From assembly GCA_018389105.1 (NCBI GenBank), contig JACATO010000089.1, forward strand, positions 1 through 64,000: DNA of 64,000 nucleotides. Direction: 5' to 3'. Below, one piece after another: positions 40,601 through 55,539 of the stretch (the stretch's first letter is position 1; each line of letters starts with the position of its first letter). A model generated the notes under the pieces. It saw nothing but the letters and a program-made list of their open reading frames with translations. It was not told the DNA's origin and made no database searches. Made by a program: the position numbers and the translations under genes. The DNA comes from Nautilus pompilius. Taxonomy: Eukaryota > Mollusca > Cephalopoda > Nautilida > Nautilidae.

Positions 40601-43600
40601 GTCAGCAAGAATTTTGAGTCAGAATTGCAGGAGGAATATTTGGAGCGGGTCAGTCATCAAACGATTCAAGAGTGCGAAAATGTCACTATGCCACCGTTGT
40701 TCGGCTGCGTGGCAAGCACGCGGAAGCAGGATGTACTGGCGACAGTTGTTACGTCAACACGAAACACCTACTGACTGCAACTGAGGGATACCGAGCGTAG
40801 CCGCTTCCGTGAGATGGCTGTCTGCCAGACCTCCACCTATCGGACCCATTCTTTCACCAAGGCGCCTCGTCCTGTTGGTTCTATGGCCAGCAGCTTGAAG
40901 AAATGTCCTCTTCAGTGAGTGGAATGCAAGGGTGTGTCCCTGTTGGAATCGCCGGTCCGAGGGAATGTGTTTTTATGTCTTGGGATATGCTAGGATGGCC
41001 GCATGTCCAGTGAATTTGGACTCATAGGCGGCGCTGTGTTCCTCTTGTAGAAAACCCTGGAGCACAGAGATGCTCGGCCTTGACGCCTGTCAAGGCAGAC
41101 ACTGAATGTGGGAAACTGTTTTTACCGTGTCATCAATACTGAAGAAGATCCTATCAATAAAATGCTTTGTTAATGAAGACAAAATGATTGTTTGTAGACG
41201 ATAAAAGATAACATCAATTTGATATCACATGATGTAGATCGATTGTTACACAGAGATCTTCTCATTCTACCAAATGCATACTCAGACCCATATCTAGATC
41301 TTCTAATTCATTGTCCTGAATTACTTGCCTGTAATCGACTCTGAGATCTTATATTACAAAAAGGGAGCCGGGAATCCTTGCTTACCACAGTTTGTTTGAG
41401 GCCTCCAGTTTATGTAGACACCTCGCGATTCACAGAACGCAGACAGACTCTCGGCAGCGGGGCACCACCAGACCGACTGCTGATTCCTATTGGCTGAATA
41501 AGCGCACACATCGTAGACACAGTCTTTGTAAAAGGCATCGAAAAATGCTTTGGTATTTTCATTAAGGCACTGAAGGAAGACTTTCTTAATAAGCCTACAT
41601 CTCAGCTGTCCCGCACGACAACTGCTCGGAATGTCTACGGTTTCTTTACACCTGTGAATAAATAATAGTGGGCACAGTAAGGAATTTTCTAAAAGGAAAC
41701 AAAAAATATATTTTTTTATAAATTGGTTCTGCTAATATTCATCAGAAAATTAGTTTAACTTAATTTTGCAATTAAAGGCAGGCAAGGATTCATTATGGAT
41801 GAATCAATGTCGCCGGGCAAATTAATTATTTATCTTTGACTTATATATTGGTTTCCATTATCAGAATCAACAAAAATAGTCGATAACTGATTCTATTAGT
41901 TTGTTTACCAATAAAATGTTTTTCTAGTATCAAACTGAGCTGACAATTGAGCCACTTTGTAATATACCGCTCTACCATTCTAAGAGAACCTAAGCAAAAA
42001 TTATCTTCCTGTCCACAATTCATATGGAAACACACACTGGCAGGCCACTTTATTAAAATATTTCAACCGTTTGAGACTCGGCCATCACCTGAACTGCGGA
42101 TGAAAACTAGGTTTATCGCATAATGTGACAAGCTATTCCTCGAGACCTGTATACGACTTGGGCTAACAGCTAAGGAGAAAGACGAAGATGGTAGAGCGTT
42201 CAAAGAGGCGAGATAATGGAGGCACACACAGCAGGTACCACAGAGGTCAAAGCAGTTTCATCGGTAGTCTTCTCTAAGAAATCGAACATTTAAGTCTATT
42301 AATAATGGAAAAAGATAGAAAAATGAATGTTTGTTGAAAAGGGGAATTATAGCCGCAGACGCGTATAGAGAAAGAGAAAACACTATAGACATATTGCTAT
42401 AAAGCATAGGACCAAATGACAGAAACTTTGACATCTCCAGACGGAAGATAGTAAAAAATAAGTCCATTGTGAAGCTTCATTTGTACACTGATAGGGACAA
42501 ATACGCCCAGGACAACCATGATCTCATCCACTGTGTCCACATTGTATGTTGATAATTTGTTAAATACATGCCAGTTATTTTTTACAGCATCTTCCATGGC
42601 CAGCCACTGAATATACATGAAATGAACTAGACAAATGCATTTGCCATCACGATCCATTGTCTACGTAGCCTCATACATTCCGTAGGATATTAAATGCCTG
42701 AATGGGAAAATATCTCACAAAAAAGCTATCAGCATCTGGAAGATTCGATGCCATTCCGTTTAATGTCTGTTATTCTGACAAACGATAGGCCAACCCGTCA
42801 ATACCTACAGTCCAGGATAACGTGGCCAGGCAGTTTATGTAAGGAGTGATACATAACCCTCACAGACAGAATGTATGCTGTTCTTCCGTGTAATAAAGTT
42901 GTCAGTACTTCAAACCCAGCACAATCTCTCCACTGTTAACTTACCGTTGATTTCTTCACTTACCGAAAATTCACCGACTGGATACTTACTGGTTAATGTT
43001 TGAGTTGTCCTTCACTCTGTAACTCTCGCCTATCAAACTAAACTTGTTTCTGTTATTGGAGACGTCTTGGCCGGTTCTCGTCTTGTAATCGTCTTTCCTA
43101 CCGTTGCAGTCTCCGCAGATTCCGGTGAGATGGCTTCCATATTCCTGAGGAACCACCACTTGAACTCGGTGATTCCCGTCAAAACGGACCTGTAGGCCCC
43201 AGAGAGTGGAAACGGTGACCCATCCGCCGGAATATGCCACCGATACCTTGCTGTTTTCAACATAAAACTTGGCAGGAAGAACTGAAGCCACTCCATTCAC
43301 CTGTTACGAAACAAAATTATTTACCTGTTTGTCTGGAAATTAACGTGACAACCTGGTGGGCTTCGGTTTGTTCTTTGAAGAGTTCTGAATTTTATAGATA
43401 CAATAAACTGTTGTAAAGGAAGCCAATCGGCTCGTTGGTTTATCACTATTTTTGTTATGCTTGCAATCAATAATTATCCAATACGTAAAAGGGGTACGTA
43501 ATTTAAATATTCTAATATTGGGACTCATCAGACTGATAAATATTTCTTGGTCTTCAATAAGGAATATAAAAGGTAATAACAATGAAGCTGAGGACCGTAC

Positions 43601-46600
43601 AGCACAAAGATCGCCCAACAATGAAGCCCACCGTATATATAATCTGCTACCATACTTTGCCCTTAGTTCCAGCAGAGAGATTTTTTATTCACTGGTTAAT
43701 AAAGAAAGTCTTAACCTAAAATAACAAATAAAGTATGGGATGTGCTTACCTGAACCTTTCCTCTCGGATTGATCCTTATTTTCAGATTTTCAAAGTTCAC
43801 ATCAACTAGACGGGTGTACGATACCCTGGTGTTTCCACCTCGGTGCTCGTTCTTAACCTCCACGTTGAAGTCGTGACCGTATCCAACAGACTGACTCAGC
43901 GTGTACTTGCAGGTTCCCATGAAATCAATTGTCTGGCCATCAAATGTGTGATAGTGAGGATCCCCTGACACCGTGCACCTGCAATTTCTTTCTGAAATAT
44001 AGAGATACGAAAGTCCAGCTTTTATCATCAGGTCGTGACTTCGTTGACTCAAAAATCTTTCAGGTTGACAAACCAAAGTCTGCGTCTTGTTGCTGTTGTG
44101 CTGGACACATGACGCCGTTCAGATTGCTCTAAGCGGTAACACCGCCTCACCGGTTATAACGGCCCTTTGTTATATTTATCACTGACAGAAAGGAGATAAA
44201 ATGTGTGTGCGTGTTTGTGTTTATTCCAAAAAGTACCTCTTTACAAAAACCAACTTAAGTAACTGGTCATATTCTCTATCTGTCAATGTAATAGAAAGTA
44301 TGGTGACATCAGAGCAGCTTTACAAATACTGTATCATCTGGCTAAAGGAACACTTCCTGTCATGGTTACTGATGTAGCTCCGCGCCTACAGATGAAGAGC
44401 TGAACTGGTAGGATTTAGTAATTTACGGTGGTAATCAATAGAGAATGAGTCAGGAAATATTAAATAAAAATCTCCTGAAACTAATGCTTTTCTGCTAACA
44501 TCAAAGAACACAGGATCTTCAATAATTTGGAACGATACTCAATAAGCTTTTGATAAATGAATACAGATAACCCATCAGTGTCGGGAGATAGTATTTGTTA
44601 AGTGCCTGCCTGAATCCTCGGCAAATACAACAGGTCCAGTCTTTACCTTCAGAAAATATTCCGCGATACCAACCAAATGCCACAAACATATAAAAAAGCT
44701 GGTAGACTTCTGTAACCAGGATATACTGACCGGAGATTCTGTCTGTTCGTGGGTGAGTTCCACGGAATAATTCAGCTTGGCACAGAAGAAATGTTGAGAC
44801 AAGAAATTACGTTGATCGGGAATTTTCACACCACCTCACTTTGTGTAGAAGATCCCGTCGTCAACACCGCCATTGTGATTAATTTAATAAGAAGTCGCAC
44901 TGGTTTAACATCTCATCCAAAACTTCAAATTAGTCAACCCTTATTTTCCACGATTGTTGAAGCTACTCACTTCCCAAGATTCCATGATTGGCCGTCTGAA
45001 TTAATGTCCACTGCGACACAAAATATGATATATCGCAATTTCTTAGTGACAGAGAGCATAATGATAAATGATTGTTGCTTGCCAACAATGAAACACGTGA
45101 CTTACTCAACACACACTTGGATCCTACCAGCACATAGCCTTTTGCACATTCGCATCCTCTCTGACCCTTCACACTGCCGCACACTTGGTTCGAGCCGCAG
45201 GAATGTTGGACGTATTTCAAAGACCCACGTCCAGATGCCAGTTTACAATGGGCCACGTACTTACAGCCCGGAAGCAGGATGTGTGTCCCCAACTGTAATA
45301 AATAGCACGAGGATAGTCAGTACTTCGCTAACTATCGACTTGGCAGGAGTCTGATGAAACAAGAGAGAAAACTATGTCGATGTCAAAAGTATCGAGGGAA
45401 AACAACATCAATAACGGTAACGAATAGCAGTGAGGTGATTCATCTCAATAGAAGATGAGGTCCAACGTGAAAATATTCAGGATCATTTATTCAAACCGAT
45501 CAATGGAGACAGGTGTGAACTCTGAAGTGGCTAAAACGATAATGGTGGTAATATGGCTACCCTAGACCACAACCTGGTTAGTCCTCCTGCAAACAAGAGA
45601 TTACTATTGCTGATTACACTAGCAACCCGTCTCCCTCTCTGTACTTCTACATTTCGAGCGTCTCCGTATTACGCTGCAGTCAGCTCTTTTAGAGGCAGAT
45701 ATTTCTTTTTATTATCTTCTGTTTTGTTTGTTTACATCGAAAGGAGCCATAATCATAGCAGAGTGGAGCACGGGGACCAGACGTACCGGGATGTAGATGT
45801 TGTACCCATTTTTGGAATAGGTGCAGCCGCAGTCTCTCTTGGCTATGCACTCCTCACCGCTCAGAACAAAGCCGGGCTTACACACGCATCCCTCTACATC
45901 CGGAAGATTGCATTCCGTTTGCAAGCTGGAGCAGGTGGATTGGCAGGCGCTTGTCTTGTATTTGTACACCATGTTCTTCCCACACTCCATTGCTGCAGAA
46001 AGATTAATTGAGTTGATACAGAGAAAGTGAAAGCTATTGCATCTAATAACAGGTTAATTTATTCCGCTCCTCTTGAACGTCATTAACGAATATTATAAAA
46101 TAGATAAAGAATACTGAACACGTGTGAGCTTATTTATAATTATGTCCTTTTTATTGCACTTGCTGAGAAATAAAATGTTTTATAATTTGTAAATATTGGA
46201 ATTTATTGAATCTATCTCTAAAATAGCTCCCATTGTAATCTTTATTCTTTTGTTCATTTATGTCTTAGGTCTAAAGTTCAGCCAGTAAATCGTTCAGCGC
46301 ATCATGAACCAAAATGTTTCAGTTAGAAAACCAAACACAAGCATAAAGCTTCTCTTTTACTTGGAGATCCTAGTGTCCAAGAACACAGTACTCACGACAC
46401 TTGGCTGTGGCTCTCCAGTTCACATTTATGCCGTGGATTTCACAAGCTGCAGACAAACCTTCCACCGCCTGGCACCACACTTTAGATAAGGTCGGAGCCG
46501 TCGCGTATGCACACACATCAAAGACGCAGTCTTCGTAATAGGAATCAAATATCTGTTTTGTCAGCTTCCCAGCGCAAGACGCGAAAAGGGATCTGAGAAG

Positions 46601-46662
46601 GTTGCATTTTCTTTTGCCAAGATCACAGTGGCTCTTAATGTCTACTTCCTCCTCACACTGCA

Positions 46663-46747
<85 letters not shown>

Positions 46748-49700
46748 TTAAAACCCCTGACGAAATCTTTAACCTATTCCAGGATTATTCCCGTTTTTCA
46801 CGAAGCTTCCAAACGTAAACGATCAGAGTTGAGTTCACTTACCGCAGCTTTCAATAAACGACATCTATTATGGGAAACACAGAACACATTGTGGTCCTCC
46901 GGGTGAATTATATAAATAATATGTTGTCTGTGGCTGACGGAAGCAGGTATTTAGGGATGACATGCGTAAGAAGAGACAACAACTGCCCAGCCGACTTGCC
47001 AATTTTACTGAAATGTTGGATGGATGCTCTTCAGCGAGTCACTCGTAAGTTTTCGCTATTCTCCGTCACCGTCTTTCATTAAGGGACGTGGGTTTATTTA
47101 GACTTGTCATCATGCGCCTGTGTCCCTGTTGCAAAGACTGAACCAATCGAATGCAGACCTATGTGCATCTTCTAGGTTCCAAATCATCTTTGATTAATTA
47201 CTAAGTAAAAACGACTCGTTAGATTTCTAATTTTTCTATAATGTTTTGAAACACAACTCACTGTTTGAAATTAGAGTCATCCCGGACTCTGTAGCTTTTC
47301 CCGATGATGGAGAACTTGTTATTCACTCGAGAAACATCTTTCCCTCCTTTCGTCTTATAGTCGTCCTTTATTCCATTGCAGTCTCCACAGAGGCCAGTCA
47401 GGTGCTTGCGGTATTCTGTCGGTACGAACACCTCCACCCGGTGGTGACCATCGAACCGGACCTTCAGACCCCAGCCAGTGGTCACAGTGACCCATCCGGA
47501 AGAACTTGCTACAGTAACTGAGAAACTGCCCACAGACTGTCTGAATGGCAGGGTTACTGCTGCACCGTTTACCTGTAATTGATAAAAAAGATAACAAAAA
47601 GTCTGACTTCAAAAATACGACGGAAATAATTTGTTCTCGTATCCATTATCTTAAAACCTAAAATATTTTCATATTACAGATCATCAATCTGGCTGACCAA
47701 TGCAGTTACTTCTCTCTATTTTGTCAACGTTATTCCTGGTAGCTGAAGAAGCAGATGATGTCGGAAACTTGGCTGTCCATTTAATTACAGGAAACTGTGC
47801 ACATACACACGCACACATCACTTAATTTATTTGTCCCCAAATTTCTTTCCACTGGATATAAAATATTTGGCACTAAATTTTATTAATGAAGCTGTGAAGA
47901 AAAAAAAACAACATAAAATGAAAACAGTACGGCCGGTAACCTTCCCGATTAAATAAAGATGTTTTTTGTTTACATGTATACAAATAAGACCTCTCTGTTG
48001 ATGGTTCTTGCTCTTATGTCATCGCCAGAAGACATATCATTCAATGAAAGTATATAGAGAACATCCAAAATTTGTTTGCTTGATTTCTTCGTTTTTCGTT
48101 TCCAAACTCTCTGTACTTTCAAAATAATCTCTTACTTTCTTCAACAGTTCCACAAGAGTCCTATCTTGGCAGAACTAGTTCCACACGTTATTGTATGAAG
48201 AAAGCAACAAAAAACAGTAATTTTAACTTTTCAAAAGCACAAAATACCTGGACACTTCTTTGTGGATTGATCCGAACCGTCAAGCCATTAAATTTGACGT
48301 CGACCAAACGGGTGTAGGATACCCTGGTGTTTCGACCCCGATGCTCGTTCTTCACCTCCACACTGAAGTATTGGCCGAATTGAGCAGACTGGCTCAATAT
48401 ATTTGCAGGTTCCCATAAAGTGGATCATTTGGCCGTCGAAGGTCTTATAATGCGGATCCCCGGAGACTTGGCATCTACAAGGTTTCTCTGCAATATACAG
48501 AAACAAAGTTCCATCATTTAGCATCAGTTCGTCACTTCAGAGACTGAAAAGACTTCAAAGCTGACAAACAATAGCCATGAATCTTGTCCCCTGTTAAGGT
48601 GGACACATAAATTGTTAAAACACTTATTACTGACAAGGGAGAGACAAGTCAGAATTACATGTGTCAGTGTCTGTGGTTATTCCTCAAAATACAGCCTTTA
48701 CAGGAACCGTATTATACCTCCATAACGGGTCATATTCTTTATCTGCGAAAGAAATTAAAGAGAACACTTCCTTCATGGTTACTGATGTAGCTCCGCGCCT
48801 ACAGATGAAGAGCTGAACTGGTAGGATTTAGTAATTTACGGTGGTAATCAATAGAGAATGAGTCAGGAAATATTAAATAAAAATCTCCTGAAACTAACGC
48901 TTTTCTGCTAACATCAAAGAACCACTGGATCTTCAATAATTTGGAACGATACTCAATAAGCTTTTGATAAATGAATACAGGTAACCCATCAGTGTCGGGA
49001 GATAGTATTTGTTAAGTGCCTGCCTGAATCCTCGGCAAATACAACAGGTCCAGTCTTTAACTTCAGAAAATATTCCGCGATACCAACCAAATGCCACAAA
49101 CATAGAAAAAAGCTGGTAGACCTCTGTAACCAGGATATACTGACCGGAGATTCTGTCTGTTCGTGGGTGAGTTCCACGGAATAATTCAGCTTGGCACAGA
49201 AGAAATGTTGAGACAAGAAATTACGTTGATCGGAAATTTTCATACCACCTCACTTTGTGTGGAAGCTCCCGTCGTCAACACCGCCATTGTGATTAATTTA
49301 ATAAGAAGTCGCACTGGTTTAACATCTCATCCAAAAGTTCAAATTAGTCAACCCTTATTTTCCACGATTGTTGAAGCTACTCACTTTCCCAAGATTCCAT
49401 GATTGGCCGTCGTCTGAATTAATGTCCACTGCGACACAAAATATGATATATCGCAATTTCTTAGTGACAGAGAGCATAATGATAAATGATTGTTGCTTGC
49501 CAACAATGAAACACGTGACTTACTCAACACACACTTGGATCCTACCAGCACATAGCCTTTTGCACATTCGCATCCTCTCTGACCCTTCACACTGCCGCAC
49601 ACTTGGTTCGAGCCGCAGGAATGTTGGACGTATTTCAAAGACCCACGTCCAGATGCCAGTTTACAATGGGCCACGTACTTACAGCCCGGAAGAAGGATGT

Positions 49701-51080
49701 GTGTCCCCAACTGTAATAAATAGCACGAGGATAGTCAGTACTTCGCTAACTATCGACTTGGCAGGAGTCTGATGAAACAAGAGAGAAAACTATGTCGATG
49801 TCAAAAGTATCGAGGGAAAAACAACATCAATAACGGTAACGAATAGCAGTGAGGTGATTCATCTCAATAGAAGATGAGGTCCAACGTGAAAATATTCAGG
49901 ATCATTTATTCAAACCGATCAATGGAGACAGGTGTGAACTCTGAAGTGGCTAAAACGATAATGGTGGTAATATGGCTACCCTAGACCACAACCTGGTTAG
50001 TCCTCCTGCAAACAAGAGATTACTATTGCTGATTACACTAGCAACCCGTCTCCCTCTCTGTACTTCTACATTTCGAGCGTCTCCGTATTACGCTGCAGTC
50101 AGCTCTTTTAGAGGCAGATATTTCTTTTTATTCTCTTGTGTTCTGTTTGTTTATATCGAAAGGAGCCATAATCATAGCAGAGTGGAGCACGGGGAGCAGA
50201 CGTACCGGGATGTAGATGTTGTACCCATTTTTGGAATAGGTGCAGCCGCAGTCTCTCTTGGCTATGCACTCCTCACCGCTCAGAACAAAGCCGGGCTTAC
50301 ACACGCATCCCTCTACATCCGGAAGATGCATTCCGTTTGCAAGCTGGAGCAGGTGGATTGGCAGGCGCTTGTCTTGTATTTGTACACCATGTTCTTCCCA
50401 CACTCCATTGCTGCAGAAAGATTAATTGAGTTGATACAGAGAAAGTGAAAGCTATTGCATCTAATAACAGGTTAATTTATTCCGCTCCTCTTGAACGTCA
50501 TTAACGAATATTATAAAATAGATAAAGAATACTGAACACGTGTGAGCTTATTTATAATTATGTCCTTTTTTATTGCACTTGCTGAGAAATAAAATGTTTT
50601 ATAATTGTAAATATTGGAATTTATTGAATCTATCTCTAAAATAGCTCCCATTGTAATCTTTATTCTTTTGTTCATTTATGTCTTAGGTCTAAAGTTCAGC
50701 CAGTAAATCGTTCAGCGCATCATGAACCAAAATGTTTCAGTTAGAAAACCAAACACAAGCATAAAGCTTCTCTTTTACTTGGAGATCCTAGTGTCCAAGA
50801 ACACAGTACTCACGACACTTGGCTCTGGCTCTCCAGTTCACATTTATGCCGTGGATTTCACAAGCTGCAGACAAACCTTCCACCGCCTGGCACCACACTT
50901 TAGATAAGGTCGGAGCCGTCGCGTATGCACACACATCAAAGACGCAGTCTTCGTAATAGGAATCAAATATCTGTTTTGTCAGCTTCCCAGCGCAAGACGC
51001 GAAAAGGGATCTGAGAAGGTTGCATTTCTTTTGCCAAGATCACAGTGGCTCTTAATGTCTACTTCCTCCTCACACCTGCA

Positions 51081-51138
<58 letters not shown>

Positions 51139-54100
51139 TTAAAACCCCTGACGAAATCTTAACCTATTCCAGGATTATTCCCGTTTTTCATGAAGCTTCC
51201 AAACGTAAACGATCAGAGTTGAGTTCACTTACCGCAGCTTTCAATAAACGACATCTATTATGGGAAACACAGAACACATTTTGGTCCTCCGGGTGAATTA
51301 TATAAATAATATGTTGTCTGTGGCTGACGGAAGCAGGTATTTAGGGATGACATGCGTAAGAAGAGACAACAACTGCCCAGCCAACTTACCAATTTTACTG
51401 AAATGTTGGATGGATGCTCTTCAGCGAGTCACTCGTAAGTTTTCGCTATTTCGTCGTCACCGTCTTTCATTAAGGGACGTGGGTTTATTTAGACTTGTCA
51501 TCATGCGCCTGTGTCCCTGTTGCAAAGACTGAACCAATCGAATGCAGACCTATGTGCATCTTCTAGGTTCCAAATCATCTTTGATTAATTACTAAGTAAA
51601 AACGACTCGTTAGATTTCTAATTTTTCTATAATGTTTTGAAACACAACTCACTGTTTGAAATTAGAGTCATCCCGGACTCTGTAGCTTTTCCCGATGATG
51701 GAGAACTTGTTATTCACTCGAGAAACATCTTTCCCTCCTTTCGTCTTATAGTCGTCCTTTATTCCATTGCAGTCTCCACAGAGGCCAGTCAGGTGCTTGC
51801 GGTATTCTGTCGGTACGAACACCTCCACCCGGTGGTGACCATCGAACCGGACCTTCAGACCCCAGCCAGTGGTCACAGTGACCCATCCGGAAGAACTTGC
51901 TACAGTAACTGAGAAACTGCCCACAGACTGTCTGAATGGCAGGGTTACTGCTGCACCGTTTACCTGTAATTGATAAAAAAGATAACAAAAAGTCTGACTT
52001 CAAAAATACGACGGAAATAATTTGTTCTCGTATCCATTATCTTAAAACCTAAAATATTTTCATATTACAGATCATCAATCTGGCTGACCAATGCAGTTAC
52101 TTCTCTCCTATTTTGTCAACGTTATTCCTGGTAGCTGAAGAAGCAGATGATGTCGGAAACTTGGCTGTCCATTTAATTACAGGAAACTGTGCACATACAC
52201 ACGCACACATCACTTAATTTATTTGTCCCCAAATTTCTTTCCACTGGATATAAAATATTTGGCACTAAATTTTATTAATGAAGCTGTGAAGAAAAAAAAA
52301 CAACATAAAATGAAAACAGTACGGCCGGTAACCTTCCCGATTAAATAAAGATGTTTTTTGTTTACATGTATACAAATAAGACCTCTCTGTTGATGGTTCT
52401 TGCTCTTATGTCATCGCCAGAAGACATATCATTCAATGAAAGTATATAGAGAACATCCAAACATTTGTTTGTTTGATTTCTTCGTTTTTCGTTTCCAAAC
52501 TCTCTGTACTTTCAAAATAATCTCTTACTTTCTTCAACAGTTCCACAAGAGTCCTATCTTGGCAGAACTAGTTCCACACGTTATTGTATGAAGAAAGCAA
52601 CAAAAAACAGTAATTTTAACTTTTCAAAAGCACAAACTACCTGGACACTTCTTTGTGGATTGATCCGAACCGTCAAGCCATTAAATTTGACGTCGACCAA
52701 ACGGGTGTAGGATACCCTGGTGTTTCGACCCCGATGCTCGTTCTTCACCTCCACACTGAAGTATTGGCCGAATTGAGCAGACTGGCTCAAGATATATTTG
52801 CAGGTTCCCATAAAGTGGATCATTTGGCCGTCGAAGGTCTTATAATGAGGATCCCCGGAGACTTGGCATCTACAAGGTTTCTCTGCAATATACAGAAACA
52901 AAGTTCCATCATTTAGCATCAGTTCGTCACTTCAGAGACTGAAAAGACTTCAAAGCTGACAAACAGTAGCCACGAATCTTGTCCCCTGTTAAGGTGGACA
53001 CATAAATTGTTAAAACACTTATTACTGACAAGGGAGAGACAAGTCAGAATTACATGTGTCAGTGTCTGTGGTTATTCCTCAAAATACAGCCTTTACAGGA
53101 ACCGTATTATACCTCCATAACGGGTCATATTCTTTATCTGCGAAAGAAATTAAAGAGAACACTTCCTTTCATGGTTACTGATGTAGCTCCGCGCCTACAG
53201 ATGAAGAGCTGAACTGGTAGGATTTAGTAATTTACGGTGGTAATCAATAGAGAATGAGTCAGGAAATATTAAATGAAAATCTCCTGAAACTAACGCTTTT
53301 CTGCTAACATCAAAGAACACAGGATCTTCAATAATTTGGAACGATACTCAATAAGCTTTTGATAAATGAATACAGGTAACCCATCAGTGTCGGGAGATAG
53401 TATTTGTTAAGTGCCTGCCTGAATCCTCGGCAAATACAACAGGTCCAGTCTTTACCTTCAGAAAATATTCCGCGATACCAACCAAATGCCACAAACATAG
53501 AAAAAAGCTGGTAGACCTCTGTAACCAGGATATACTGACCGGAGATTCTGTCTGTTCGTGGGTGAGTTCCACGGAATAATTCAGCTTGGCACAGAAGAAA
53601 TGTTGAGACAAGAAATTACGTTGAGCGGAAATTGTCATACCAGCTCACTTTGTGTGGAAGCTCCCGTCGTCAACACCGCCATTGTGATTAATTTAATAAG
53701 AAGTCGCACTGGTTTAACATCTCATCCAAAACTTCAAATTAGTCAACCCTTATTTTCCACGATTGTTGAAGCTACTCACTTTCCCAAGATTCCATGATTG
53801 GCCGTCTGAATTAATGTCCACTGCGACACAAAATATGATATATCGCAATTTCTTAGTGACAGAGAGCATAATGATAAATGATTGTTGCTTGCCAACAATG
53901 AAACACGTGACTTACTCAACACACACTTGGATCCTATCAGCACATAGCCTTTTGCACATTCGCATCCTCTCTGACCCTTCACACTGCCGCACACTTGGTT
54001 CGAGCCGCAGGAATGTTGGACGTATTTCAAAGACCCACGTCCAGATGCCAGTTTACAATGGGCCACGTACTTACAGCCCGGAAGAAGGATGTGTGTCCCC

Positions 54101-55498
54101 AACTGTAATAAATAGCACGAGGATAGTCAGTACTTCGCTAACTATCGACTTGGCAGGAGTCTGATGAAACAAGAGAGAAAACTATGTCGATGTCAAAAGT
54201 ATCGAGGGAAAACAACATCAATAACGGTAACGAATAGTGAGTGAGGTGATTCATCTCAATAGAAGATGAGGTCCAACGTGAAAATATTCAGGATCATTTA
54301 TTCAAACCGATCAATGGAGACAGGTGTGAACTCTGAAGTGGCTAAAACGATAATGGTGGTAATATGGCTACCCTAGACCACAACCTGGTTAGTCCTCCTG
54401 CAAACAAGAGATTACTATTGCTGATTACACTAGCAACCCGTCTCCCTCTCTGTACTTCTACATTTCGAGCGTCTCCGTATTACGCTGCAGTCAGCTCTTT
54501 TAGAGGCAGATATTTCTTTTTATTCTCTTCTGTTCTGTTTGTTTATATCGAAAGGAGCCATAATCATAGCAGAGTGGAGCACGGGGAGCAGACGTACCGG
54601 GATGTAGATGTTGTACCCATTTTTGGAATAGGTGCAGCCGCAGTCTCTCTTGGCTATGCACTCCTCACCGCTCAGAACAAAGCCGGGCTTACACACGCAT
54701 CCCTCTACATCCGGAAGATTGCATTCCGTTTGCAAGCTGGAGCAGGTGGATTGGCAGGCGCTTGTCTTGTATTTGTACACCATGTTCTTCCCACACTCAT
54801 TGCTGCAGAAAGATTAATTGAGTTGATACAGAGAAAGTGAAAGCTATTGCATCTAATAACAGGTTAATTTATTCCGCTCCTCTTGAACGTCATTAACGAA
54901 TATTATAAAATAGATAAAGAATACTGAACACGTGTGAGCTTATTTATAATTATGTCCTTTTTATTGCACTTGCTGAGAAATAAAATGTTTTATAATATGT
55001 AAATATTGGAATTTATTGAATCTATCTCTAAAATAGCTCCCATTGTAATCTTTATTCTTTTGTTCATTTATGTCTTAGGTCTAAAGTTCAGCCAGTAAAT
55101 CGTTCAGCGCATCATGAACCAAAATGTTTCAGTTAGAAAACCAAACACAAGCATAAAGCTTCTCTTTTACTTGGAGATCCTAGTGTCCAAGAACACAGTA
55201 CTCACGACACTTGGCTGTGGCTCTCCAGTTCACATTTATGCCGTGGATTTCACAAGCTGCAGACAAACCTTCCACCGCCTGGCACCACACTTTAGATAAG
55301 GTCGGAGCCGTCGCGTATGCACACACATCAAAGACGCAGTCTTCGTAATAGGAATCAAATATCTGTTTTGTCAGCTTCCCAGCGCAAGACGCGAAAAGGG
55401 ATCTGAGAAGGTTGCATTTTCTTTTGCCAAGATCACAGTGGCTCTTAATGTCTACTTCCTCCTCACACCTGCAAATAATAATAATAATAATAATAATA

Positions 55499-55539
<41 letters not shown>

